A stretch of DNA of 64,000 bases from Engelhardtia mirabilis (GCA_007751255.1 CP036296.1:2852001-2916000), one strand, 5' to 3'; positions 37,801 through 46,038 are shown, counted from the stretch's first letter. The notes: generated by a model from the letters alone, not told the origin. Numbers and translations: made by a program.

Positions 37801-39058
37801 GCGCCTCGTCGCGGCCCTCGACGAACCGCAGAACCGCGTCTTCGAGAACACCGCGCGCACACGCGACGAGCTGCGCGGCCTCGGGATGGCTCCTGAGCGT
37901 GCGGACGTACTCTCCCGCGCGCGCCTGTTCGGCTACCCGCCGGGCCAGATGGGCAGCGCCGGCTACTACTACCTGGTCGAGCGCTCGGGTGAGTGGGACT
38001 CGGAGCAGGAGCTGATGGAGACCTACCTCTCCCACGTGCGCCACGTCTACACCGAGGGCGCCTGGGGCGAGCACGCGCCCGAGGCCTTCGAGCGCCAGAT
38101 CCAGGGCACCGAAGCGATCCTGCGCAGTTGGTCGGACCGCACCCGCAGCCCCCTGTCGAACAAGTACGACTGGTACCAGGGCGGCAGCCTCTCGCGGGCG
38201 GTGAAGTACCTGACCGGGCGCGAGCCGCTGTTCCTTCTGACGGACGTCCGCGATCCCGACCGCGCGCAGATCGTCGATGCGCAAGAGGCCCTGCGGCGCG
38301 ACTACCGCGTGCGGCTGTTCAACCGCAAGTGGATCGAGGGGATGATGGCCGAGGGCCACGCCGGTGGCGACCAGATCGCCGTGCACGTGTCGAACACCCT
38401 GGGCTGGGCGATCATGCGCGAGTCGGCGGTGGACGCCGCGACTTGGGAGCAGATCGTGGAGACCTATGTCGACGATCGCCTGGACCTGGGCCTTGGCGAG
38501 TGGTTCGAAGAGGAGAGTCCCTACGCCTACCAGGAGCTGCTCGAGGTCACTCTCGAGGCGATCCGCAAGGGCTACTGGGACGCGAGTCCGGCGTTGCGCG
38601 CGAAGTTGGCTGGCGAGTACGTGGACTCCTTGGCGCGACACGGCGAGGGCGGCGGCTTGCGCGGCGGAGGCAACGTGGCCTTGGCCGAGTTCCGGGCTTC
38701 GGTTCTCGGGCAGGTGCCAGGCGCAGTCGATGCGGGTGTGCTGGTGCAGATCGCAGGCACGGCCGATGCCGTCGCGAATGCAGCGCAGGCGCTCCAGGCC
38801 GCGTCGGCGCAGCTGGTGCCGGCGCGGGTGGCGGCCTCATCCGAAACCCGACCGAGCGAGGGCGCGAGCGCGCCCCCCGATGACTCTCCGCGAAGCCCGT
38901 CCGCTTCCGGCTCGACCGAGGTCCGCGGTCGGGTGCTGGAGCCGATTGCGTCCGGCGAAGCCCCGCCCGCCGATCGCACGGTCTGGATCCTCGCCGGCGC
39001 CGTGGCCCTGCTCCTTTGCGGCGGCTGGGTCGCGGGTCGAGGGGCGGCGCGCGTCTGA
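34820..39058 (+). CDS. Membrane-anchored periplasmic CobN/HmuS-like chelatase or dechelatase
   Basis: 1412 residues, the size of CobN/BchH large subunits. The N-terminus carries a hydrophobic signal segment (SFVGLLVALLVLAGAPL) and the C-terminus one membrane helix (WILAGAVALLLCGGWVAG), so the catalytic body is predicted to be in the periplasm, unlike cytoplasmic CobN. Family blocks: HICHSLAEPSL, LVPPSHNYLATYFWLQ, VHFGTHGTEFLLPGKS, the strongly conserved CobN/BchH metal-site region, NPEEIPSRPSWELA, GFTLNSFASFQDYG, and SNKYDWYQGGSLS near the end. Such proteins insert or remove a metal ion from a tetrapyrrole; HmuS in Bacteroidota is a heme-locus example. ATG at 34820, 5 bp after the receptor gene; other in-frame ATGs at 34838 and 34850 are possible. 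Confidence 0.88.
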   Translation: MQTVGGMDSGMGGDPKVRGECSEAVRRRPPRYGRSFVGLLVALLVLAGAPLTTRAQQEGPSSAAAPIGDLPRLGLLGLHGGAIEPIVAGARGLGAEAVGLDEDFHSSEAPDWSDLDAVLIQHLRAEDAVQCAGAIRRARAANPDLVVLAISGGLDNVLPELTADGTVVTDPRVTALYRASGPENLRRLILYVLVAHLGQAGEVLPPRTESGATLFHPEVDEGFAGVAAYLDWASERTPGAADAPRAAIAVHHIHRLIQQPRVVAALVDALETRGMTALVIEDGQPAYREQMLEFAPDVVLHICHSLAEPSLRSELGVPHLHSIFFRLQSIEEWKSSDEGLDASTVAFQMTSQEVLGAIEPQVGAGTLRGRNSPEDLTPIPDRIDHLADRAVAWAHLGRSPNADKHVAIVYYNRELGKADLMRGSATGMFLNAPRSLMAVLRRMQAEGYATGPLPTDEDDLLERMVDHGQQIGAWAPDELDRLARSGQAVLIPAETYRAWFEERVPLHRRRELIEKWGAPPGRIQVWKNDEGAEFMVLPRVELGPGVTLLPQPLRGEAHDPSLAHDRLVPPSHNYLATYFWLQQEYGADALVHFGTHGTEFLLPGKSNGPAEDDWTDLILGRVPNINLWVVNNLGESTPARRRAYAVLVDHMVPPSVSAGIADELLSLHDDIEKWMALEPGALREEFRATITERALAERLDRDLELAQDDAGLLTVDAIAAVSDYLHEVQNETTPISLHTLGEPPAQEVLVPYLVTCLGSRFLDDLAQAIGVPARGGATAGDWDQLQRGRAERLLELHLMRGLDGESALHAIGGEAAAVRLTEGVRKGLELAVRLAAGLAGAGSEIDGLMTALSGGFVEPGPGNSPDRNPGVLPTGRNMYLLNPEEIPSRPSWELACALIDQFLVAQLEDQGHYPAKVGFTLNSFASFQDYGVMEAQILYLLGVRPVWDSRNLVNSLELIPSEELGRPRIDVFISALSYYRDFLPSRMHLLDEAVRLVAALDEPQNRVFENTARTRDELRGLGMAPERADVLSRARLFGYPPGQMGSAGYYYLVERSGEWDSEQELMETYLSHVRHVYTEGAWGEHAPEAFERQIQGTEAILRSWSDRTRSPLSNKYDWYQGGSLSRAVKYLTGREPLFLLTDVRDPDRAQIVDAQEALRRDYRVRLFNRKWIEGMMAEGHAGGDQIAVHVSNTLGWAIMRESAVDAATWEQIVETYVDDRLDLGLGEWFEEESPYAYQELLEVTLEAIRKGYWDASPALRAKLAGEYVDSLARHGEGGGLRGGGNVALAEFRASVLGQVPGAVDAGVLVQIAGTADAVANAAQALQAASAQLVPARVAASSETRPSEGASAPPDDSPRSPSASGSTEVRGRVLEPIASGEAPPADRTVWILAGAVALLLCGGWVAGRGAARV

Positions 39059-39074
39059 TCGCACCCGAATCGCC

Positions 39075-39653
39075 ATGGAGCAGCTCACCGAGATCCTGTT
39101 CGTCGTGTCCACGGGCCTCTTGGTGCCCGTGGTCGTCGTCTTGCTGTTGCTGGCCGCGTCGTCGGTCTTCGCCCTGGGCGGCTTTGGTCGCGAGGCCTTC
39201 GAACGCCGGCACGTCGCGAGCCCGGGCGAGTTGTCGGAGGCGATCGCCAGTGGCCGACCCCTGGCCGGAGAGGCCCGGGAGCCGGTGGCGCTGTTCGTGC
39301 GCCGGGCGCGCCAGCTCGGCGTGGCTCCGCCTTCGCTCGAGCCGCTGCTCGACGAGATGGAGATCGACCTGGCAGCACGCCTCTCGAGCCTGTCCCTGCG
39401 CGCGCGGCTGGGTCCGATGCTGGGCCTGATGGGAACCCTGATCCCCCTCGGGCCGGCCCTGCTGGGACTCGGCGACGGCCGCGTGGAGGAACTGGCCGCC
39501 GGCCTCGTGGTCGCCTTCAGCACCACGGTCGTCGGGCTGCTGGTGGGGGTGCTGTGCGCCTGCATGCTGCACGCGCGCCGGCACTGGTACGCGCGCGACC
39601 TCCACTCGATCGAGCAGGTCTGCCTGGCTCTCGACGCCCGAGGCCAAGCGTGA
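39075..39653 (+). CDS. MotA/TolQ/ExbB-family proton channel protein
   Basis: 192 residues, with three membrane segments: FVVSTGLLVPVVVVLLLLAASSVFAL, then after a cytoplasmic loop ARLGPMLGLMGTLIPLGPALLGL and LAAGLVVAFSTTVVGLLVGVLCACML. The GPMLGLMGTLIPLGPAL and AFSTTVVGLLVG blocks are the conserved ExbB/TolQ pore helices. It should form the proton channel that energises TonB and hence the receptor of this operon. No conventional ExbD is encoded; the following DUF2149 protein has the matching topology. GTG start of the next gene overlaps its TGA stop. Confidence 0.92.
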   Translation: MEQLTEILFVVSTGLLVPVVVVLLLLAASSVFALGGFGREAFERRHVASPGELSEAIASGRPLAGEAREPVALFVRRARQLGVAPPSLEPLLDEMEIDLAARLSSLSLRARLGPMLGLMGTLIPLGPALLGLGDGRVEELAAGLVVAFSTTVVGLLVGVLCACMLHARRHWYARDLHSIEQVCLALDARGQA

Positions 39654-40006
39654 GGGAACCTACGAATCGCCGTCGCCGCCGCCGCGGTCACCGCCGGCTG
39701 CTCGACCTACCCGACGAGGATCCCCTGGCGGGCATGGCCAACCTCTTCGACGCGGGGCTCGTGTTCGCGGTGGGGATCCTGGTGGCGTTCGCCCTGCGCC
39801 TGGTCCAGGGCGAGTTGGCGGACGCCAAGGACCGGACCCAGGCCGAGCAGAGCGCGGCCCTGGAGCAACTCCTGCGCGAGGGGCTCGAGCTCGACCGCTT
39901 CCGCGAGGGCGACCGCACCGTCGGCGGCGAGGGGCAGCGTATGGGCACCGCCTACCGTCTCTCCAGCGGAGAAGTGGTCTACGTGCCCGATGGGGAACAG
40001 CCCTGA
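39650..40006 (+). CDS. DUF2149 family protein, likely ExbD-like partner
   Basis: 118 residues. After an Arg-rich start (NRRRRRRGHRRLLD) comes the DUF2149 signature DEDPLAGMANLFDAGLVFAVGILVAFALRL, one membrane helix, followed by a small periplasmic-type domain. DUF2149 genes accompany cobN/hmuS and MotA/TolQ/ExbB genes in Bacteroidota and archaea. The Asp in the helix (NLFD) is where a proton-conducting Asp lies in ExbD, suggesting an analogous role; this is inference. GTG at 39650 overlaps the stop of the exbB-like gene, and its own stop overlaps the tonB start (TGATG). Confidence 0.85.
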   Translation: MREPTNRRRRRRGHRRLLDLPDEDPLAGMANLFDAGLVFAVGILVAFALRLVQGELADAKDRTQAEQSAALEQLLREGLELDRFREGDRTVGGEGQRMGTAYRLSSGEVVYVPDGEQP

Positions 40007-40722
40007 TGTCCGATCGGCGAGCGCTGCTGCAGTCCCATCCCCTGGCAACCTCCGCAGTGGTGCACCTTGGGGTTCTGGCGGCTCTGGCCTGGGCCACGGC
40101 CAGGTCTGAAATTCGCTCGGTCCCACTTGAAGTCGGCTTCGAGCCGGCGCCGTGGTTCGTGGAGCCCGAGTCGAGCTTTCCAGACCCGGAGCCTGCTCCG
40201 GTCGTGCGGGACGAACCCGTGACCCGGACGCCGCGACTGCTCGAGGACGAGACGATCACCATCGAGCCCCTGCCGCCGCCGCCCCGCGCGCGGTCGATCC
40301 TCCCCGGCGGTCTGCCCGACGTGCGCGTGATGAACCGTGACTACACGAGGGAGCTGGCCCAGACGTCGCCCGAGGAACCGGCGCCCGACCCTTGGGCCGA
40401 TCCGCCCCTCGAGCCCGCGCTGCCGGTCCCGCCGGTGGCGGTCGAGAGTGATCGTGGACCGGAACTGCTCGAGGGTGCACCTCCGGCCTACCCTCGCTCC
40501 GCCGTCCGTCGTGGCCAGGAGGGCACCGTCGTGTGCCTGTTCACCGTGGACTGCAAGGGCCGAGTGCAAGCGGTGACCGTGCGCGAGTCGAGCGGCCATC
40601 GACTGCTCGACGAGGCCGCTTGCGAGGCCATTTTGACCTGGCGCTTCAGCCCCGCGATCGTGGACGGCGTCGCGGCCTCCGACCAGGTCCTGCACCGCAT
40701 CACCTTCGAGCTGGATGGCTGA
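40006..40722 (+). CDS. TonB-family energy transducer
   Basis: 238 residues: cytoplasmic start, one N-terminal membrane helix (AVVHLGVLAALAWATA), a Pro/Glu-rich periplasm-spanning linker (about 45-150) and a C-terminal TonB domain (about 158-238). The domain shows AYPRSAVRRGQEGTVVCLFT, GRVQAVTVRESSGHRLLDEA and WRFSPAIVDG. It should couple the ExbB/DUF2149 motor to the TonB box of the receptor at 32.5 kb. Last gene of the five-gene operon, followed by a hairpin at 40824-40852. Confidence 0.92.
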   Translation: MSDRRALLQSHPLATSAVVHLGVLAALAWATARSEIRSVPLEVGFEPAPWFVEPESSFPDPEPAPVVRDEPVTRTPRLLEDETITIEPLPPPPRARSILPGGLPDVRVMNRDYTRELAQTSPEEPAPDPWADPPLEPALPVPPVAVESDRGPELLEGAPPAYPRSAVRRGQEGTVVCLFTVDCKGRVQAVTVRESSGHRLLDEAACEAILTWRFSPAIVDGVAASDQVLHRITFELDG

Positions 40723-40823
40723 ACGCGCGCGCCCGCGCCCGACGCCAGTCGTCGATGTTCGTTGCGCTGCAAGGCACAGGCGCGATGTCTCGACGAACGC
40801 GTGGACCTGACGCAAGCAAGATT

Positions 40824-40852
40824 GGGCGCGGAACGGAACCCGTCCCGCGCCC
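40824..40852. terminator. Bidirectional hairpin terminator
   Basis: GGGCGCGG pairs with CCGCGCCC, extended after one A/C mismatch by ACGG/CCGT around an AAC loop, giving about 12 bp of stem. It is located between the convergent tonB (ends 40722) and carbonic anhydrase (ends 40898) genes. No U-tract. Confidence 0.6.
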
Positions 40853-40897
40853 GAGCTGGATCTGATGGGCCCGAGGGCAACCTCGTGCCCGGCGGCT

Positions 40898-41620
40898 CTA
40901 CTGCTCGAGCCAGTCGACCCGGCCGGAGCCGAGGTCGTAGACGCCGCCCACGATGGCCACGTCGCCGCTGGCGACCAACCCGGCGATCACGTCGCTGCGC
41001 TCCAGGATGTCGGCCATGGTCTGCGCCACGTTGGCCTCGACCGCCGCCGCGATCAGGGCCGGGTTCTTGGAGGATTGGTCACCCGAGGTACGTCCGCGGG
41101 CAGCGGCCAAGGCCGGATCGAGGTTGTCGAGCATCGCGGTCAGGTTGCCGAGCTCGACTCCATCGGCGGCGCCCTTGATCGCGCCGCAGGAGCTGTGGCC
41201 CAAAATTACGATCAGAGGCGTCCCGGCTGCTGCCGTGGCGAACTCGAGGCTGCCGAGCATGTCGACGTTCTCGAAGTTACCGGCGATGCGGCCGACGAAG
41301 ATGTCGCCGATGCCCTGGTCGAAAATGACCTCCGGGGGCACGCGGGAGTCGAGGCAGCTCAGCACCACCGCTTTGGGGTACTGACCTTCGGCCGTGGTGT
41401 CGGCCTGGGAGAGGTAGTCGCGGGGGGTGAGGTGGCCGGCCATGAAGCGCGCGTTGCCGGCTTTCAGGTCGGCGAGGGCGTCCATCGGCGCCATGCGGGC
41501 TTGCACTTCCGAGGTCATCACCGCGGACGACAGTTCGCCCTCGTGGTGGTGCGGAGCAGTGCAGGCAACCAGGGGGGCGAGGGAAACGGACACGACGGCG
41601 GCGAGTCGCCAGTTCATCAT
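40898..41620 (-). CDS. Beta-class carbonic anhydrase lipoprotein
   Basis: 240 residues. The N-terminus is a lipoprotein signal (SLAPLVACTAP, Cys20), so the enzyme is probably exported and anchored. The beta-CA zinc set is intact: Cys89, Asp91 (SCLDSR, the Asp-Arg dyad) and His142/Cys145 (LGHSSCGAIKGA). GNARFMAG and GIGDIFVGRIAGN also match the family. It interconverts CO2 and bicarbonate, here probably in the periplasm. A tandem ATG (41617/41620) marks the start; an open extension upstream to 41866 is not protein-like. Convergent with tonB. The 286 bp upstream contain small hairpins (GTTGCC-TC-GGCAAC near 41808) of unknown meaning. Confidence 0.93.
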   Translation of the reverse strand: MMNWRLAAVVSVSLAPLVACTAPHHHEGELSSAVMTSEVQARMAPMDALADLKAGNARFMAGHLTPRDYLSQADTTAEGQYPKAVVLSCLDSRVPPEVIFDQGIGDIFVGRIAGNFENVDMLGSLEFATAAAGTPLIVILGHSSCGAIKGAADGVELGNLTAMLDNLDPALAAARGRTSGDQSSKNPALIAAAVEANVAQTMADILERSDVIAGLVASGDVAIVGGVYDLGSGRVDWLEQ

Positions 41621-41906
41621 CTCAGAGAGGGCAGGGCCTGCCGCGCTGGTTCGCACCAGCGTGCGGCTCGGACCGGTCTGGGGTTGGAGGGGTCGCCAGC
41701 CCGTGCTGGCGTGGTGATTCATGGGATCGAGATCCTGGCGATTCCAGACGAATCCGGCGGATCGGTGGTGCGAAGCCCGGCTCCTGTTTCGGCCCTCCGG
41801 CCGGGTTGCCTCGGCAACAGCGAAGGGCTCCTCGAGCGCCAAGAGCGAGCAGGTTGCCGCACGCATCGGACCGGGCGCGGTCGGTGCAAGTGGCTCCTGC
41901 GCGGGA

Positions 41907-42446
41907 CTATTCGCGGCGGCGATCGCGCCAGTCTTCCACGGTCAGCGCATGGCGCACATGGTCGCGCCAACGCCCGCCAATCTTGAGGTAGCGCGGGGAG
42001 TAGCCCTCGCGGCGGAACCCGGCTCGCTCGACCAGGGCCAGTGAACGCGCGTTCTCCGGTTGGACGTTGGCCTCGACCCGGTGTAGACGCAACTCACCGA
42101 ACACCTCGCGCAGCATCAACTCCAGGCCCTCGCCCATCAAGCCGCGCCCCTGGTGCGGCTCGAACGCGTAGCAACCCATGTAGGCGCTCTTGAAGTTGCC
42201 CTGGAAGACCTGGCTGAGGTTGTAGACGCCGACGGGCGCGTGGGTCTCGCGGTCGACCACCAGGCGCCCTTCGAAGTCGTCGTCGCCGCAGCGCCGCAGC
42301 CAGCCGCGGAAGCCCTCGTTGTCGGCGGGCGGGTGGGTCCACGGTCGGTGGAGCTTGCGACTGCGCTTCACCGCGGCGAGGAAGTCAGCCTCGTCTGCTC
42401 CAAGGGGCTGGCGCAGGAAGACGCGCGGAGCGGGCTTGGGGCTCAT
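41907..42446 (-). CDS. GNAT acetyltransferase, RimJ-like
   Basis: 179 residues. Typical RimJ/RimL-type N-acetyltransferase: RVFLRQPLGADEADFLAAVKRSR, PVGVYNLSQVFQGNFKSAYMGCYA, the acetyl-CoA loop HQGRGLMGEGLELMLREVF, and LHRVEANVQPENARSLALVERAGF with REGYSPRYLKIGGRWRDHV. It probably acetylates the N-terminus of a ribosomal or other protein. The ATG at 42446 overlaps the stop of the upstream nitroreductase gene by 4 bp (ATGA), so they are translationally coupled. Confidence 0.92.
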   Translation of the reverse strand: MSPKPAPRVFLRQPLGADEADFLAAVKRSRKLHRPWTHPPADNEGFRGWLRRCGDDDFEGRLVVDRETHAPVGVYNLSQVFQGNFKSAYMGCYAFEPHQGRGLMGEGLELMLREVFGELRLHRVEANVQPENARSLALVERAGFRREGYSPRYLKIGGRWRDHVRHALTVEDWRDRRRE

Positions 42447-43174
42447 TCCAGGTTCGCTCCCTGACCCGTGTAGGTTGCGTTCAAGTGCTCGCGGATGCGT
42501 TTGCTGAAGCGCCGCCAGATCGCGCCCGACCAGTTGTGCCCGGGCTTGCCGCGCTCGGTGTAGTAGGCGGCCATGCGCTCGTCGTACTCGTCGGTGGCGG
42601 CGAGCACCTGGTCGTCTGTCGGGTAGCGATCCTCGTGCATGACTGCGTCCACCGACAGGCGCGGCTTGAGAGTGGGATCCTGGGCCGGCACGCCCACGCA
42701 CAGACCGTAGAGGGGGTAGACGCCCTCTGGGACCTCGAGCAGATCCACAACCTCGGGCAGTCGATTGCGCAGCCCTCCGATGTAGCAGATGCCGTAGCCC
42801 TGGGATTCGAAGGCCAGCACCAGGTTCTGGGCGAAGAGGCTCGCGTCGATGGTGGTGAGCAGGAAGGTCTCGAGGTTGGCCGCGTGGTCGACGCCTTCGC
42901 GACGCGCCAACAGTCGGTGGCGCCGATCGTCGCCGCAGACCACGAAGAAGGCCCCGCAGTCGCGCACGTAGGCCTGGCCGCCGGTCAGCTCCACCAGCCG
43001 CTCGCGGTTCCCCTGCGCCCGGATCCGCAGCAGCGAGTAGCCCTGTATGTTGCTCGAGGACGCCGCCATCTGCGCCGCCGCCACCGCGGCCCGCACGTCA
43101 CCGTCCGGCAACTCGCCCGGCTCGAAGGCGCGGATCGAGCGGTGACCGCCCATCAACTCGAGGGTGGGGTTCAT
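42443..43174 (-). CDS. NADPH-dependent FMN nitroreductase (NfsA-like)
   Basis: 243 residues. NfsA/FRP-type flavoprotein: HRSIRAFEPGELPDGDV (FMN phosphate contacts), AAQMAASSSNIQGYSLLRI (the SSNxQ flavin motif), a dimer-interface helix TIDASLFAQNLVLAFESQGYGICYIGGLRN, and VYPLYGLCVGVPAQDPTLKPRL. It reduces nitro compounds, quinones or flavins by two-electron transfer. Starts at ATG 43174 and is coupled to the acetyltransferase gene downstream. Confidence 0.92.
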   Translation of the reverse strand: MNPTLELMGGHRSIRAFEPGELPDGDVRAAVAAAQMAASSSNIQGYSLLRIRAQGNRERLVELTGGQAYVRDCGAFFVVCGDDRRHRLLARREGVDHAANLETFLLTTIDASLFAQNLVLAFESQGYGICYIGGLRNRLPEVVDLLEVPEGVYPLYGLCVGVPAQDPTLKPRLSVDAVMHEDRYPTDDQVLAATDEYDERMAAYYTERGKPGHNWSGAIWRRFSKRIREHLNATYTGQGANLE

Positions 43175-43413
43175 GGTCGGGATGATAGGGGCTCGTGGAG
43201 CCCGAAGTGAACTCGCAGCGGCGGTGGAGGACAGAGGGGAGGTTCACTGGACCGGCCGCTGGCAGCCCCGGTCGCCGCGCGCCGCAATCGCGAGCCCGGC
43301 CGAGCGGTCTCGTCGAGTCGTGACGACCGCGTCGTCGCCCCCCGGACACCCCGTCGTCCGGTCGAACGAGGCATCGACACCGGGCGCGCCTGCCCGTACA
43401 CCTCGCTACAGCC

Positions 43414-45216
43414 ATGGACAGCCAAGACCAACCGGCCTCGCCCCCGCGTGTGCGTCGTCGGGCGTGGGGGACGGCGCTCGCAGCGGTGCTCGCAGCGGCC
43501 CTCGCGATCCTCGCCTGGTGCGTGGCGACGAGGAATGCGGGCTCCCTGGGCGGAGGCGACCTGTCGGTCATCGATCGGCACAGCCTCGAGCAACACAACC
43601 GTGCGGACCCGGCCCTCGTCATGCCCGCCTCGACCGAGCTGCCCCGGCGCGCGCTCGGCGGCTCGGACCCTCTCGCATCCGGCCGGACCGATGACAGCAA
43701 CCCCGTGGTGATCGAGATCCACGCCCTCTCCGGGGCGGGCGTCCGGGTCAATGCCGAGGTCGAGGTCATCGATTCGAGCGGGCGCGCGCTGGTCGGGCAG
43801 ACCCTCGTCGACCGCGCGCTGCGAGTGTCGCTCGATTCGTTGACGCTTCCCGCCGCCATCCGCGCCAAGGGCGAGGGGCAGCCTGTGACTCTGGGGCAGT
43901 TCGACCTCACTGTCGAATCGTTGTTCGCGGTGGTCGAGGTCGTGCTCTCCGAATCCGGCAGGATCGAGGGCGTGTTGGTGGATGAATCGGGCCTTCCCGT
44001 CACCGGTGGAGGAACGGTCGTCGCCGTGGCGGCCGGGCAGCTTGCGGCGCAGGTGTGCGATGCCATCCTCACGGGGACACCCGCGGGTCCCGGTGAATGG
44101 GCGGCGGCGACCGTCGATCCGGACGGCACGTTCGCCGTCGATGGACTCTGGTCCGGAACGGACTACCGCCTCCACGCGGCTGGCCCGGGGCGGGCATCGT
44201 CAGCGTTGGGGGGGGGGCAACGGGTGGCAGCGGGAACGACCGGTGTGCGCGTGGCCTGCTTGCCCGTCTACGGTTGCCTGCTGCGGCTGGTGGGCGATGG
44301 AGCCGCAGAGACTCTCGAGGAGCTGCGCCAACGGGGTCGGAGTGGGCTGGACCTGCACGGCCTGCCGGCGCTTAGCAGTTCCTTGCCGATTCGGGCCCAT
44401 CCGGCCGTGGCGGCGACGATCCTCGGGCGGCAGATCCATGCCCTCGAGCCGGGCCCGGAGATCGCCCTGCTTCGGACGATGCCCGCGGAGGCCGAAGGCC
44501 TGGACGGCACGCTCTCGTTGGAGTTCCCGTGGATGTCCGGCTCGGGCCCGGCTCCAATCCGCATCCCGCGGCTGAGGGGTGAAGGCTTGCCACTCGTCGA
44601 GGTCGAAGCGCAGGTCGTGGGCGCGGACCACCGCGGCTCGATTCGGTTCGAGGCGATGCTTGGCCCGGGCTTGAAGCGGCTGGACGAATCGACCGTGGTT
44701 GCGTGGTTGATCCTGGCGCGTCCAGGCGTGACGTCGAGCTTCGAGCTGACGATCGGGGATCTGCTCGGTGGCGGCCGCATCGACCTGCTCGCCAGCGGCG
44801 TCTTCGAGTGGCGGCTCGAGGCCGCGGGTGGGGGGCGGCTGCTCCCGGACGACGGGCGAGCCTTCGGCTTGGTGGACGTCGAGGGCGATTCGGCGACGTT
44901 ATTGTTCGACCTGCGCGGGTTCGGCAGCGCCGTGCTCACGGTGTTCGACGAGGAGGGCCGGCTGTTCGTGGGTGGTCTGACGGCGCGGCTGCGCGAGCTG
45001 ACGTGGAGGGCACCGTTTCCCGGAGGAACGCAGCTGCGCTCCTTCACGGACGTCGCCGACCAGTCTTGGTCGCATCCCCCCTTCGTCGTGCCGTTCGTGA
45101 GCCCCGGTGAGAGGTTCGTCGCGGTGGACGCCGACATGGCCGGCCTGCGGTTGGGGCAGACGAGCCGGGCGGCTGAATTCCGCGCAGGTGAGCTGACCCG
45201 AGTCACGATTCGCTGA
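43414..45216 (+). CDS. Single-pass membrane protein with beta-sandwich (carboxypeptidase-regulatory-like) repeats
   Basis: 600 residues; specific function not recognised. Cytoplasmic Arg-rich start, then one membrane helix (WGTALAAVLAAALAILAWCV), so the bulk is extracytoplasmic. GRIEGVLVDESGLPVTGGGTVVAV resembles the carboxypeptidase-regulatory/CNA-B type beta-sandwich found in many planctomycete surface proteins; similar but weaker strands recur to the C-terminus (GSAVLTVFDEEGRLFVGGL). A poly-G run in the middle (44210-44217) would be prone to slippage. ATG at 43414. No operon partner: it is divergent from the nitroreductase and convergent with the MBL gene. Confidence 0.7.
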   Translation: MDSQDQPASPPRVRRRAWGTALAAVLAAALAILAWCVATRNAGSLGGGDLSVIDRHSLEQHNRADPALVMPASTELPRRALGGSDPLASGRTDDSNPVVIEIHALSGAGVRVNAEVEVIDSSGRALVGQTLVDRALRVSLDSLTLPAAIRAKGEGQPVTLGQFDLTVESLFAVVEVVLSESGRIEGVLVDESGLPVTGGGTVVAVAAGQLAAQVCDAILTGTPAGPGEWAAATVDPDGTFAVDGLWSGTDYRLHAAGPGRASSALGGGQRVAAGTTGVRVACLPVYGCLLRLVGDGAAETLEELRQRGRSGLDLHGLPALSSSLPIRAHPAVAATILGRQIHALEPGPEIALLRTMPAEAEGLDGTLSLEFPWMSGSGPAPIRIPRLRGEGLPLVEVEAQVVGADHRGSIRFEAMLGPGLKRLDESTVVAWLILARPGVTSSFELTIGDLLGGGRIDLLASGVFEWRLEAAGGGRLLPDDGRAFGLVDVEGDSATLLFDLRGFGSAVLTVFDEEGRLFVGGLTARLRELTWRAPFPGGTQLRSFTDVADQSWSHPPFVVPFVSPGERFVAVDADMAGLRLGQTSRAAEFRAGELTRVTIR

Positions 45217-45223
45217 GCGCACC

Positions 45224-45236
45224 GGGCCCTCGGCCC
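45224..45236. terminator. Weak hairpin between convergent genes
   Basis: GGGCC-CTC-GGCCC, a 5-bp stem in the 36-bp gap between the single-pass protein gene and the convergent MBL gene. Too short to be certain. Confidence 0.3.
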
Positions 45237-45252
45237 TCGACGAACCGCTGCC

Positions 45253-46038
45253 TCAGACCTCGAGCTCGGGTCCGACCTCGTGTTGTGGCGCGACGAGCAC
45301 CTCGACGTCGGCGCGACCGATGCGGGCCAGGCAAGCGTGTGCCGCGGCCAAGGCGAGTTCCGGCGTGTTGTTGGTCTCGGAGAGGTGCGCGAGTACGAGG
45401 GTGTGCAGCTCCGGCCCAGCCATCCATTCGAGCATCTGGGCACCCTGGGCGTTGGAGAGGTGTCCGTGGTCGCCGGCCACGCGCCGCTTGAGGGGCGGGG
45501 GGTAGGGACCTTGGGCCAACATCTCGTCGTCGTGGTTGAACTCGAGCACCAGCACGTGGGAGCCCAGCAGGGTCTCCGCCACGCGCTTCTCCGGTCGCCC
45601 CATGTCGGTCAGGATCACCGCCTGACGCCCATCGGCGCGGATCCGCATGGCGAAGGTCGGGTGGGCGTCGTGGGGCAGGATCTGGGCCGTGAGCTCCATA
45701 CGCCCGCGGCCGTCGTCCTCGCCGAGTTTCACGGGCACGCCGCCGCCGAGGGTGCGGACGAGCTTGGCGCGGCGGATCGACGAGTTGTGCTGGATCGCCT
45801 CGGAGCAGTGCAGGAAGGCGTGGTAGCGCTTGGAGAGCAGGCCCGCCGAGCGCGCGTGGTCCAGGTGCCCGTGGGTGACCGCGATGTGGTCGAGGCCGCG
45901 CGCCGGAACGCCCGCCGTGGCGAGGCGCCGCTCCATCTCGGTTCCCGTCAAGCCGGCGTCCACGAGCATGCGGAGTTCGTCAGCCCGGATCAGGGTCGAG
46001 TTGCCCTTGCTACCGCTGGAGAGGACGCGAAGTCGCAT
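45253..46038 (-). CDS. MBL-fold metallohydrolase, YycJ/WalJ-like
   Basis: 261 residues. Metallo-beta-lactamase fold: MRLRVLSSGSKGNSTLIRA (the GSxGN opening of the YycJ group), LLVDAG-like MLVDAGLTG, zinc motif VTHGHLDHARSAG, DAHPTFAMRI, ILTDMGR and a final HLSETNNTPELAL (conserved HLS-x-NN). YycJ-type enzymes are linked to DNA repair or cell-wall regulation in Firmicutes; other members act on nucleic acids or phosphodiesters. Its ATG overlaps by 29 bp the 3' end of the upstream YfhO-like gene, so the two are co-transcribed. Confidence 0.9.
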   Translation of the reverse strand: MRLRVLSSGSKGNSTLIRADELRMLVDAGLTGTEMERRLATAGVPARGLDHIAVTHGHLDHARSAGLLSKRYHAFLHCSEAIQHNSSIRRAKLVRTLGGGVPVKLGEDDGRGRMELTAQILPHDAHPTFAMRIRADGRQAVILTDMGRPEKRVAETLLGSHVLVLEFNHDDEMLAQGPYPPPLKRRVAGDHGHLSNAQGAQMLEWMAGPELHTLVLAHLSETNNTPELALAAAHACLARIGRADVEVLVAPQHEVGPELEV

